From Cryobacterium sp. MP_M3 (GTDB lineage Bacteria; Actinomycetota; Actinomycetes; Actinomycetales; Microbacteriaceae): a DNA stretch of 64,000 bases. Location: NCBI RefSeq assembly GCF_015752155.1, contig NZ_JADOVI010000002.1, positions 248,001 to 312,000 on the forward strand, given 5' to 3'. Numbering within the stretch: the stretch's first letter is position 1; every line of letters begins with the position of its first letter. A model generated the notes under the pieces. That model saw only the letters and a list, made by a program, of their open reading frames with translations. It searched no databases and had not been told where the DNA came from. Shown here in pieces: positions 8,787 to 16,260 of this stretch. Position numbers and translations under genes: made by a program.

Positions 8787-10142
8787 ATGAACGGTGCCGT
8801 TGAGTTTCCCCTGGACCTGGCCGAACTCTCGTTCCGAGCGGCCGGTGAGTCCCTCGTACGCCGCAGCGTGCTGCCGAGCGGTGTGCGCATCGTCAGCGAG
8901 CACGTGCCCGGCAGTCGCAGCCTCACCATCGGCTACTGGGTCGCCGTCGGCTCCCGCGACGAGGAGCCCGGCCACTTCGGGTCGACCCACTTCCTGGAGC
9001 ACCTCCTGTTCAAGGGCACGGCGAAGCGCACGGCGCTGGACATCGCGATCGCCTTCGACTCCGTCGGCGGCGAGCACAATGCGATGACCGCCAAGGAGTA
9101 CACCTGCTACTACGCCAAGGTGCAGGACCGTGACCTGCCGATGGCGGTCGAGGTGCTCACCGACATGCTCACCTCGTCGCTGCTCGACCCGGTCGAGTTC
9201 GAGAACGAACGCGGCGTCATCCTCGAAGAACTCGCCATGGCCGACGACGACCCGTCCGACGTCGCGAACGAGCGGTTCTTCGAGGCCGTGATGGGGAAAC
9301 ACCCGCTCGGCCGGCCGATCGGCGGCAGCCCCGACACGATCCGGGCCGCCACCCACGCCGCCGTGCAGGAGCACTACCGGGCCAACTACCGTCCCCAGGA
9401 TCTCGTCGTGACGGTGGCCGGCGCGGTCGACCACGACGTGCTCGTCGCGGCCGTCACCCGTGCCCTCGCCCTGGCCGGCTGGGACCTGAGCGAATACGCC
9501 GCGCCCGTCGGCCGCCGATCCGGCAGTCCGGCGAGCATCAGCCAGGGTGCCCGGCTCACGATCGTGCCGCGACCGCTGGAGCAGGCCAACCTCCTGATGG
9601 GGTTCCCCGGCCTCCTCGCCACCGACGACCGGCGCGTCACGATGAGCGTGCTGAACTCCATCTTCGGCGGCGGCATGTCCTCCCGGCTGTTCCAGGAGGT
9701 GCGGGAGAAGCGCGGCCTGGCCTACTCGGTCTACTCCTTCGCCCCCGGCTATTCGGACGCCGGACTGTTCGGCATGTACGCCGGCTGCACGCCGGCGAAG
9801 GCCGGCCAGGTCGCCGAGCTGATGCTCAGCGAGCTGCACCGGCTCGCCGAGCACGGCGTCACCGCCGACGAGATGAAGCGGGCGTCGGGCCAGCTGTCCG
9901 GGGCATCCGCCCTCGCCCTCGAGGACTCCGACACCCGGATGTCCCGGCTGGGCCGTTCCGAGATCACCCTCGGTGAGTTCATCGACCTCGATGAGGCGCT
10001 CCGCCGCCTCGCCCTGGTCACCGCCGCGGACGTCCAGGCGCTGGCGGCCGACCTGGCCGCCGGTCCGCTGTCGATCGCGGCCGTCGGCGCCCTGGAGCCC
10101 GACGCCTTCGCGGCCATCCTGCCGGACCCGATCCGTTCCTGA
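8787..10142 (+). CDS. M16-family zinc metallopeptidase (processing-peptidase-like)
   Basis: The 451-residue protein has the inverted zinc motif His68-F-L-Glu71-His72 and a downstream metal-ligand Glu in ENERGVILEEL (about 147-148). The second, inactive domain is recognisable by GGMSSRLFQEVREKRGLAYSVYS. Family members degrade peptides or process signal sequences. In many actinobacteria this gene follows pnp and precedes dapB. Here dapB is 1.3 kb downstream, with a phosphatase and a GNAT gene between, and pnp is not upstream. Length is typical. No signal peptide is seen, so a cytosolic location is likely. Confidence 0.92.
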   Translation: MNGAVEFPLDLAELSFRAAGESLVRRSVLPSGVRIVSEHVPGSRSLTIGYWVAVGSRDEEPGHFGSTHFLEHLLFKGTAKRTALDIAIAFDSVGGEHNAMTAKEYTCYYAKVQDRDLPMAVEVLTDMLTSSLLDPVEFENERGVILEELAMADDDPSDVANERFFEAVMGKHPLGRPIGGSPDTIRAATHAAVQEHYRANYRPQDLVVTVAGAVDHDVLVAAVTRALALAGWDLSEYAAPVGRRSGSPASISQGARLTIVPRPLEQANLLMGFPGLLATDDRRVTMSVLNSIFGGGMSSRLFQEVREKRGLAYSVYSFAPGYSDAGLFGMYAGCTPAKAGQVAELMLSELHRLAEHGVTADEMKRASGQLSGASALALEDSDTRMSRLGRSEITLGEFIDLDEALRRLALVTAADVQALAADLAAGPLSIAAVGALEPDAFAAILPDPIRS

Positions 10143-10229
10143 CTCCCCACCAACCGACTCCGGCGCAGACGCCGGCATCCGGCCCGGCCGCCCCAGCTGC
10201 CCGGTCGCAGCGAATCGAAAGAGAACAAC

Positions 10230-10832
10230 GTGCCCCACTACATCTACCTCGTGCGCCACGGTGAACAGCAGGATGCCGAACACGGCCTTCCGGACGGCCC
10301 GCTGTCCGCGCGCGGCAAGCGACAGGCCCAGCTGATCGCCGAGCGTCTCGGCGGGGTGCCGTTCACGGCCGCGTACCATTCCCCGCTGCAGCGGGCCGCG
10401 GAGACGGCGAAGATCATCGCCCAGCGCCTGCCCGCGCTCACGCCCGAACCCTCGGCGCTGCTCTTCGACTGCATCCCGTCCGGCAAGGCGCCGGAGACCC
10501 CGACGGCGTACGCCCCGTTCTTCGGTGCGGTCACCGAGGCGGAGATCGAGGCCGGGAGTGCCCAGATGGAGGACGCCGTCGCCGAGTTCCTCCAGCCGCG
10601 GCGCGGGGAGCACCACGACCTGCTGATCACCCACAATTTCGTCATCGCCTGGTTCGTGCGTGAGGTGCTCGGCGCGCCGGACTGGCGCTGGATCAGCATC
10701 AACCAGGCCAACTGCGGCCTCACGGTGCTGCACCAGAAGCCGGGCCGGCCGTGGACCATGGTCACCCACAACGACACCGGGCACCTCCCCGTGGAGCTGC
10801 GCACCGGCCTGCCCGACCCGCTCCTGTTCTAG
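10230..10832 (+). CDS. Histidine phosphatase-family protein
   Basis: The 200-residue protein of the phosphoglycerate-mutase-like superfamily has the catalytic LVRHGE at residues 7-12, the phosphate-pocket Arg in YHSPLQRAAETAKII, and the second catalytic His in LLITHNFVIAWFVRE. The GTG start at 10230 follows a purine-rich GAAAGAGAA. It lies 87 bp after the M16 peptidase and is probably in the same transcription unit. Substrate is not predictable from sequence. It is short for a metabolic mutase and lacks a mutase-type insertion, so a phosphatase is more likely. Confidence 0.88.
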   Translation: MPHYIYLVRHGEQQDAEHGLPDGPLSARGKRQAQLIAERLGGVPFTAAYHSPLQRAAETAKIIAQRLPALTPEPSALLFDCIPSGKAPETPTAYAPFFGAVTEAEIEAGSAQMEDAVAEFLQPRRGEHHDLLITHNFVIAWFVREVLGAPDWRWISINQANCGLTVLHQKPGRPWTMVTHNDTGHLPVELRTGLPDPLLF

Positions 10833-10868
10833 CGGCCGGATCCGGGCGGCGCGCGACCGGGGCCGGCC

Positions 10869-11375
10869 TCAGGCAAGGAGCTTGAGGTACCAGTTGGTGG
10901 CGTTCGGGTTGTCGTTGTAGGGGGCGCAGTCCTCGTACCCGGCACTCGCGTAGAGCACCCCGGCCGCTGTCAGGCTCGCGTTCGTGTCGAGCACGAGTTC
11001 GTCGGCGCCGAAGGCCCGCGCCCGCCGTTCGAGCTCGGCGAGCAGGGCGCGGCCCCAGCCCCGGCCACGCACCTGCGGCTGCAGCCAGAGGTGCTTGACC
11101 TCGTAACGCACCCGGCCGGCCGGCGAGTCCGCGATCCGGCGGATGCCCCCGCACCCCACGAACGCGCGCTCCCGTTTTGCGGGCTCCTCGCTGACCAGCA
11201 GGAACACCCCGTTCGGCGGCACGAACTGGCCCGGCGTCGGGAACGTGGTGCGGTAGGCACCCTGATCGACCGGGAAGCTCGACTCCCGATCACTGAAGTA
11301 CTGGGTGAGCAGCACGATCGAGCCGGCATCCGTCACCGACACGTCGCTGAAGGCCGGCACTGGGGAATCGGACAT
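10869..11375 (-). CDS. GNAT-family N-acetyltransferase
   Basis: The 168-residue GNAT protein has an acetyl-CoA-binding motif A, LQPQVRGRGWGRALL (about 97-111), preceded by the VKHLWL strand, and a C-terminal LYASAGYEDCAPYN segment typical of the motif-B helix and following strand. Length is normal for a single-domain acyltransferase. The target may be a small amine or a protein and cannot be told. It converges on the histidine phosphatase gene and is divergent from dapB, each with a predicted leaderless promoter. Confidence 0.87.
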   Translation of the reverse strand: MSDSPVPAFSDVSVTDAGSIVLLTQYFSDRESSFPVDQGAYRTTFPTPGQFVPPNGVFLLVSEEPAKRERAFVGCGGIRRIADSPAGRVRYEVKHLWLQPQVRGRGWGRALLAELERRARAFGADELVLDTNASLTAAGVLYASAGYEDCAPYNDNPNATNWYLKLLA

Positions 11376-11381
11376 GGGTCA

Positions 11382-11387
11382 AGGCTA
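11382..11387 (-). promoter_or_regulatory. Predicted -10 (TAGCCT) of leaderless GNAT promoter
   Basis: On the minus strand TAGCCT is separated by 6 nt from the ATG at 11375. Confidence 0.45.
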
Positions 11388-11427
11388 CTTCGCCCGGCCG
11401 CTGCGGCAAGGGGCCCGCCGCCCTTGG

Positions 11428-11433
11428 TAGATT
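11428..11433 (+). promoter_or_regulatory. Predicted -10 (TAGATT) of leaderless dapB promoter
   Basis: TAGATT is followed by 6 nt and the ATG at 11440, which places the start point at the start codon. Confidence 0.55.
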
Positions 11434-11439
11434 GGACCT

Positions 11440-12282
11440 ATGACAACACGGGTGGCCATCGTCGGCGTAACGGGAACGATGGGCCGCCTCGTCGCCGCAC
11501 TGATCGAGAAGACGGACGGCTACGAACTCGTCGCCGGGCTGAACTCCGCCAGCGACCTGGCCGAGATGCTCGGCGCCGACGTGGTGATCGACCTGACCGT
11601 GCCCCGGGCCAGCCAGGGTGTCGTCGACTTCGCCGTCGACCATGGGCTCCGCGTGCTCGTCGGCACGTCCGGCTGGTCGCAGGAGCGGATCGACGCCCTC
11701 GCCCGCCGCATCGCCGGGCGCGACGACACCGGCGTGGTCATCATCCCCAACTTCTCCATCGGCTCGGTCATCGGCACCGCGCTCTCGGCCATGGTCGCCC
11801 GGTTCTTCGACTCGATCGAGATCGTCGAGGCGCACCAGGCCGGCAAGGTCGACTCGCCGTCGGGCACCGCGGTGCGCACGGCCGAAATGATCGGGCGGGC
11901 CAGGGCCGGCCTCGGGCCGGTGTCCGCGCCGCACATCGACCAGCGGGCCCGGGGCCAGCAGGTCTCCAGCGTCCCGGTGCACAGCCTCCGGCTGGAGGGG
12001 TTGCTCGCCCGCCAGGACGTCATCTTCGGCGGCACGGGGGAGACCCTCACGATCAGCCACAACACCCTCTCCGCGGCGGCCTACGAGCGCGGCATCCTGC
12101 TGGCCCTCGCCGCGGCCGTTTCGGCGCGCGGCGTGACGGTCGGACTCGACCAGGTCGTGGACCTCGGCCTCGGGGAGCCGGCCCGGCCGGATGCCCCGGC
12201 CGAACCCGGACCGGACGACTCCGCACCCGACGGCTCCGCACCCGACGGCCCGGTTCTCGACAGCTCAGGCGCCGGCGCATGA
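11440..12282 (+). CDS. dapB: 4-hydroxy-tetrahydrodipicolinate reductase
   Basis: DapB makes tetrahydrodipicolinate with NAD(P)H in lysine/DAP synthesis. The dinucleotide-binding GVTGTMGR is at residues 9-16. The catalytic region reads EAHQAGKVDSPSGTA, with His132 and Lys136 aligned to the catalytic pair of known enzymes. The usual second His of the HH pair is Gln133 here. IPNFSIG and GTGETLTISHNTLS are also typical. The protein is 280 residues, with a C-terminal Asp/Pro/Ser tail of about 35 residues built from short APDGSAPDGP-like repeats that the family does not need. Its TGA overlaps the ATG of the next gene. Confidence 0.95.
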   Translation: MTTRVAIVGVTGTMGRLVAALIEKTDGYELVAGLNSASDLAEMLGADVVIDLTVPRASQGVVDFAVDHGLRVLVGTSGWSQERIDALARRIAGRDDTGVVIIPNFSIGSVIGTALSAMVARFFDSIEIVEAHQAGKVDSPSGTAVRTAEMIGRARAGLGPVSAPHIDQRARGQQVSSVPVHSLRLEGLLARQDVIFGGTGETLTISHNTLSAAAYERGILLALAAAVSARGVTVGLDQVVDLGLGEPARPDAPAEPGPDDSAPDGSAPDGPVLDSSGAGA

Positions 12283-12740
12283 AGGGCCGTCTGGCCGTCG
12301 TCCCGATGGCCCTCCTCCTGGCGTTCTACCTGGTGCTCGTCGGCTGGCGCGCGGTGCTGTTCGTACAGAGCGGCGACCCCGTCGGCATCCTGATCGGCGT
12401 GGCGCTGATCATCCTGCCGCTGATCGGGGTCTGGGCGCTCGTGCTCGAGCTCCGGTTCGGCCGCAATTCCGAACGCCTCGTGCGGCAGCTGGAGCGCGAG
12501 GGCGGCCTTCCCGTCGAAGACCTGCCCACCCGTCCGAGCGGACGGCCGCTCCGGGACGCCGCCGACGCCGAGTTCCCCCGGTTCAAGGCCGCAGTGGATG
12601 CCGCCCCCGGCGACTGGCGGGCCTGGTTCCGCCTCGGACTGGCATACGACGCGTCGGGGGACCGTCGCCGCGCCCGCGGCGCCATCCGCACCGCCATTGA
12701 CCTGGAACGCTCCGCCCCCGCGGTCGCGCCGCCCCGGTAG
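12279..12740 (+). CDS. Small membrane protein with C-terminal TPR-like segment
   Basis: The 153-residue protein starts at an ATG overlapping the dapB stop (ATGA), so it is probably translationally coupled to dapB. Two hydrophobic helices (about 8-30 and 35-57) are followed by a charged linker. The C-terminal AWFRLGLAYDASGDRRRARGA-type helix pair fits one TPR unit. It resembles the small TPR proteins that often lie beside dapB in actinobacteria; that is recognised from context and not from a catalytic motif. Function is unknown. A membrane-bound adaptor role is only a guess. Confidence 0.75.
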   Translation: MKGRLAVVPMALLLAFYLVLVGWRAVLFVQSGDPVGILIGVALIILPLIGVWALVLELRFGRNSERLVRQLEREGGLPVEDLPTRPSGRPLRDAADAEFPRFKAAVDAAPGDWRAWFRLGLAYDASGDRRRARGAIRTAIDLERSAPAVAPPR

Positions 12741-12765
12741 CGGTAGTGTGGCCCGCCGGGCCTGA

Positions 12766-13656
12766 TCAGGGCTGGGCGAGCATCCAGTCGACGGCCTCGG
12801 CCGCGCTGCGCTGGGAGAAGACGAAACCGTCGTTCTGCAGCAAGGTCGAATCGACCTGCTGGTCGGCCAGCAGCAGTGCGCGCGCGGCGTCCTGCAGGGC
12901 GAGGGTGAGCACCAGCTCGGGTACCGGGATCCGGAACGGGCGGTGCAGTGCCGTGGCCACGGCCTTGATCACGTCGTTCGAGGTGGCGGGGGTCGGGCCG
13001 ACCAGGTTGACCGGGCCCGACAGGGTCGAACCGAGCAGGTGCACGATGGCGGCGGCCTCGTCGTGCAGGCTGATCCACGGCCAGTGCGCGGTGCCGCGGC
13101 CGAGCGGGCCGGCCACGCCGAGGCGCACCAGCGGCAGCAGCGGGCGCAGCGCGCCGCCTCTGGCGATGACGAGCCCGGTGCGGAAGGTCACGACCCGGGT
13201 CTGCTCCGGTGCGCGAACGGCCTCGGCCTCCCAGGCGGCCACGACGCCGGCCAGGAAATCGGTGCCCGGCGCGGACTCCTCGGTGAGCACCTCGCCGGGG
13301 CGGTCGCCGTAGATGCCGACCGCGGAGGCGTTGAGCAGCACGGCCGGCGGGTGGGCGCTGCGCCGCATGGCGTCGGTGAGCGTGCGGGTGGCCTGCACCC
13401 TCGACTCGAGGATCTGCCGCCGGTACCCGGTGGTCCACGGCAGCCGGGCGAGGGAGGCGCCGGACAGGTTGATCACCGCATCCACCTGTCCGAGCGCCGC
13501 CTCGTCCAGGGTCAGCGCGGCCGGATTCCAGCGGAACTCATTGGGCGTCCGCGGGTCGCGGCGCACCAGGCGCGCGACCGTGTGGCCGGCCGCGCCGAGC
13601 TGGCGGCAGACCTCGGTGCCGATCAGGCCGGAGGCCCCGGAGACCAGAACTCGCAT
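12766..13656 (-). CDS. TIGR01777-type NAD-dependent epimerase/SDR protein
   Basis: The 296-residue extended-SDR protein has the Rossmann motif GASGLIG at residues 7-13, INLSGASLA, NASAVGIYGDRPGE carrying the Ser and Tyr positions, and a C-terminal DUF1731-like VPELVLTLALQDAA segment. This set matches the YfcH/SulA-like TIGR01777 group, whose substrate is not established. It lies 15 bp downstream of the OsmC gene on the same strand and is probably transcribed with it. The length is that of a full SDR with the C-terminal domain. Confidence 0.88.
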   Translation of the reverse strand: MRVLVSGASGLIGTEVCRQLGAAGHTVARLVRRDPRTPNEFRWNPAALTLDEAALGQVDAVINLSGASLARLPWTTGYRRQILESRVQATRTLTDAMRRSAHPPAVLLNASAVGIYGDRPGEVLTEESAPGTDFLAGVVAAWEAEAVRAPEQTRVVTFRTGLVIARGGALRPLLPLVRLGVAGPLGRGTAHWPWISLHDEAAAIVHLLGSTLSGPVNLVGPTPATSNDVIKAVATALHRPFRIPVPELVLTLALQDAARALLLADQQVDSTLLQNDGFVFSQRSAAEAVDWMLAQP

Positions 13657-13671
13657 GAACGCCCGGCCCTG

Positions 13672-14097
13672 CTAGGCCAGCTCGGCTTCGATCGTGATCG
13701 GGATGCCGGCCAGCGCCTTGGAGATCGGGCAGTTGGCCTTCGCGTCCGCGGCGAAGGCCTCGAACTCCTCCTCGGTCAGGCCGGGCACGCTGGCGCTGAC
13801 GAGGAGGTGGCTGCCGACGACGCCGACCCCGGCCTCGAAGGTGACCGCCGCGGTGGTCTGGATGCTCTCCGGCGTGTGACCGGCGGCGCTGAGGCCGTTG
13901 GCGAGGGCCATCGAGAAGCAGGCGGCGTGGGCCGCGCCGAGGAGTTCCTCCGGGTTGGTCGTGTTCGGGCTGCCGACAGACCTGGCCTGCCAGGTGACCG
14001 GGAATTCGGCGGCGTGCGATGAATCGAGGGAGACGGTGCCCTGGCCGGACTTCAGATCGCCGGTCCAGACGGTGGTCGCTTCGCTGGTCAATGCCAT
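13672..14097 (-). CDS. OsmC/Ohr-family organic hydroperoxide resistance protein
   Basis: The 141-residue thiol peroxidase of the OsmC fold has two active-site cysteines, in HAACFSMALANGL (about Cys61) and ANCPISKAL (about Cys124). It would detoxify organic hydroperoxides and be re-reduced by lipoylated proteins or thiols. The start at 14097 (MALTSEATTVW) is chosen because AGGAGG precedes it. A longer reading frame to 14133 has no Shine-Dalgarno. It is probably the first gene of a two-gene unit with the downstream SDR gene. A -10 TAGGCT at 14123-14128 gives a short leader. Confidence 0.93.
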   Translation of the reverse strand: MALTSEATTVWTGDLKSGQGTVSLDSSHAAEFPVTWQARSVGSPNTTNPEELLGAAHAACFSMALANGLSAAGHTPESIQTTAAVTFEAGVGVVGSHLLVSASVPGLTEEEFEAFAADAKANCPISKALAGIPITIEAELA

Positions 14098-14122
14098 GGT
14101 GTTACCTCCTGAGTGAAACTCC

Positions 14123-14128
14123 AGCCTA
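14123..14128 (-). promoter_or_regulatory. Predicted -10 (TAGGCT) for OsmC-SDR unit
   Basis: TAGGCT on the minus strand lies 25 nt before the ATG at 14097, leaving a ~19 nt leader that contains AGGAGG. This is a leadered unit, unlike many of its neighbours. Confidence 0.4.
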
Positions 14129-14183
14129 GCCATGGGGGCCGGCGGCAGGTGTCTACCCAGTCTGGGAATCGGCAGGGAGGCCG

Positions 14184-14705
14184 CTACCGGGCGGTGGCCG
14201 GCCCCCGGCCGATCAGTCCGGACCGCACCAGCAGCAGGTACAGCTGGCAGCCGAGGCAGTAGTCGAACACGGCGTTGAGGAAGGCCGCGACGAACGCGGC
14301 GGCCGCGGTGATGCCCACGGCCGGGGCCAGGCCGGCCAGGCCGAGCACGACGCCGACGAGGGTGACCAGCAGGCCGACGCCCTGCGCGAAGGTCGGCGGG
14401 GCGGGGTTCTCCAGTTCACGCGGCGGGGCCAGCCGGGGTCGCACGAAACGCTTGAAGAGCAGACCCCAGGGGTGCCGGCCGGCGCCCGCGATCGCTCCCC
14501 AGGCGAACAGGGCGGCCAGCACGACGAGCAGCGAGAGCGCGGCGACGGATGCCCCGGTCAGCGACAGGAACACCACCACGAGCAGCAGCCCGGCCGTGAT
14601 CCCGGCGCCGAAGCGCGGGCCGCGCGGGTCGAGGTCGGGCCGGCGGGGGCGGCCCGCACCCGTTCCGGCCCCGGGCGTGCCGGGTTCAGCGGGCAAGAGT
14701 GGCAT
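14184..14705 (-). CDS. DUF4395-family integral membrane protein
   Basis: The 173-residue protein has a short Pro/Gly-rich N-terminus, then DPRGPRFGAGIT and about four hydrophobic helices. The C-terminal NAVFDYCLGCQLYLL contains the Cys-x-x-Cys that marks DUF4395 proteins. The gene starts 20 bp inside the upstream thioredoxin-like gene, so the two are co-translated. A membrane-embedded CxxC next to a membrane-anchored thioredoxin suggests a disulfide-relay pair at the cell surface, which is inference from context only. No function is established for this family that I can cite. Confidence 0.85.
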   Translation of the reverse strand: MPLLPAEPGTPGAGTGAGRPRRPDLDPRGPRFGAGITAGLLLVVVFLSLTGASVAALSLLVVLAALFAWGAIAGAGRHPWGLLFKRFVRPRLAPPRELENPAPPTFAQGVGLLVTLVGVVLGLAGLAPAVGITAAAAFVAAFLNAVFDYCLGCQLYLLLVRSGLIGRGPATAR

Positions 14706-15135
14706 GGAGGCTCCCGGGGAGGTCGTCGAGGTGGGCGAGGATGCCGGCCTTGTGCGGGGCGCCGCCGACCCGGGCCTGCACCCGCCCGGTCCGGTCGAGG
14801 ATCAGAGTGGTCGGGGTCTGCAGCACCTGGAACCGGCGGGCCAGGTCGGCCCGATGGGTGAGGTCCACCTCCACGTGCACGACGCCGGGCCGGGACCGGG
14901 CAACCCCGGCGAGCATCCGGTGGGTGCCGGGGCAGCGGGAGCAGTGTTCGGTGGAGAACTGCACCAGGGTGGCTTCCGCGCCGAACGAAACGGTGCTGGC
15001 GACATCCGCCGGGGTCAGCGCGGGCGCCTCGGCCACCTCGGTGAAGCGGCCCTGCCGGGCGCGCCAGGCCAGCCCGAGGCCGGTCGCGGCGGCCACGAGC
15101 GCCAGCACGCTGCCGAGGGCGAGAATCGGATCCAT
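14686..15135 (-). CDS. Membrane-anchored thioredoxin-like protein
   Basis: The 149-residue protein has an N-terminal hydrophobic helix (about 4-24) and then a thioredoxin domain with the active site HCSRCPGT (about 63-70) and the cis-Pro segment QVLQTPTTLILD. The CSRC site differs from the CGPC of general thioredoxins. Most likely it is a cell-envelope thiol-disulfide oxidoreductase working with the overlapping DUF4395 membrane protein. The anchor could instead be an uncleaved signal peptide. Its promoter is predicted to be leaderless. Confidence 0.88.
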   Translation of the reverse strand: MDPILALGSVLALVAAATGLGLAWRARQGRFTEVAEAPALTPADVASTVSFGAEATLVQFSTEHCSRCPGTHRMLAGVARSRPGVVHVEVDLTHRADLARRFQVLQTPTTLILDRTGRVQARVGGAPHKAGILAHLDDLPGSLHATLAR

Positions 15136-15141
15136 CCCGCA

Positions 15142-15147
15142 ACGGTA
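15142..15147 (-). promoter_or_regulatory. Predicted -10 (TACCGT) of leaderless thioredoxin/DUF4395 promoter
   Basis: On the minus strand TACCGT is 6 nt from the ATG at 15135. Confidence 0.4.
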
Positions 15148-15241
15148 CGGGCGTCCCGGCGCGGCCGGGGGAGTGTGACGACAGGTTACGGCGCAGGCCC
15201 GGCCGCGCCGCGCACCGCGTGCGATCTCGCACCGTGACCGA

Positions 15242-15247
15242 TAGCCT
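15242..15247 (+). promoter_or_regulatory. Predicted -10 (TAGCCT) of leaderless dapA promoter
   Basis: TAGCCT is followed by 7 nt and the GTG start of dapA at 15255. Confidence 0.5.
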
Positions 15248-15254
15248 GTAATCC

Positions 15255-16232
15255 GTGTCTACGTCCTATAACCCTTTCGGCCAGGTCCTCGTCGCCCTGG
15301 TCACTCCCTTCACTGCCGACGGCGAAGTCGACTGGGCGGGAGTGGCGAAACACATCGACGACGTGATCACCGCCGGCGCCGACGGCATCGTCGTCACCGG
15401 CACCACCGGGGAGACGTCCACCCTGACCGACCCGGAGAAGATCAGGCTGGTCGAGGTCGGCAAGGACGTCGCGGCCGGCCGCGCCAAGATCATCACGGGC
15501 GGCGGCTCCAACGAGACCGCGCACGCCATGCAGCTCGCCCGCCAGAGCGAGAAGGCCGGCGCCGACGGCAACATGATCGTCACCCCGTACTACAACAAGC
15601 CCACCCAGTCGGGCATCCTCACCCACTTCCGGATGATCGCCGACGCCACCGACCTGCCGGTGATCCTCTACGACATCCCCGGTCGTACCGGCGTCCCGAT
15701 CAACTACGAGACCATCCTGCGCGCCGCGAAGCACCCGAACATCCTCGCCGTGAAGGACGCCAAGGGCGACCTGGCCCAGGTCAGCCGGGTGCTCAACCAG
15801 ACCGACCTGCTCTACTTCTCCGGCGACGACCCGAACGTGCTGCCGCATCTGTCGATCGGGGCGACCGGACTGATCGGCGTCACCGCGAACATCGCGGCCA
15901 CGCCGTACCGCCAGATGGTGGACGCCGTCAACGCCGGCGACCTGAAGACGGCCACCGCCGCGCACCGCCAGCTCGAACCCCTCGTGCGGGCCTGCATGAC
16001 CCACGTGCCCGGCACCGTCGCGGTCAAGTACATCCTGCACGGCCTCGGCCGGATCGGCAGCCCGCGGGTGCGCCTGCCCCTGGTCGGCCCGGAGGACTTC
16101 GAGGCCGCGCAGATCGAGGACGAGATCGACCTGGTCAAGAACATCCCCGGGGTCGACTTCTCCAACTTCCGCCCCGACCGCAACGCCGCCGCGGGCGGCG
16201 CGCTGCCGAAGATCGCCGGAACAACACGCTAA
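15255..16232 (+). CDS. dapA: 4-hydroxy-tetrahydrodipicolinate synthase
   Basis: The 325-residue TIM-barrel aldolase condenses pyruvate and aspartate semialdehyde, the first committed step of DAP/lysine synthesis. Visible marks are VTGTTGETSTLT for carboxylate binding, the tyrosine motif PVILYDIPGRTG, and the Schiff-base lysine in ILAVKDAKGDL. The GTG at 15255 is the only start consistent with the conserved N-terminus. The extended C-terminal ~25 residues are non-conserved and Ala-rich. The gene for RNase J paralog 2 follows after 28 bp, an order common in actinobacteria, so the two are probably co-transcribed. Confidence 0.96.
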   Translation: MSTSYNPFGQVLVALVTPFTADGEVDWAGVAKHIDDVITAGADGIVVTGTTGETSTLTDPEKIRLVEVGKDVAAGRAKIITGGGSNETAHAMQLARQSEKAGADGNMIVTPYYNKPTQSGILTHFRMIADATDLPVILYDIPGRTGVPINYETILRAAKHPNILAVKDAKGDLAQVSRVLNQTDLLYFSGDDPNVLPHLSIGATGLIGVTANIAATPYRQMVDAVNAGDLKTATAAHRQLEPLVRACMTHVPGTVAVKYILHGLGRIGSPRVRLPLVGPEDFEAAQIEDEIDLVKNIPGVDFSNFRPDRNAAAGGALPKIAGTTR

Positions 16233-16260
16233 TCACGCCACCGACCCCCTAGGAGGGCCC

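Noticed and set aside
11091-12740. A 549-codon plus-strand frame across GNAT, dapB and the TPR gene
   Set aside because: Only the last 153 codons (from 12279) look like a protein; the rest is an Arg/Gly-rich shadow of dapB and antisense to the GNAT gene.
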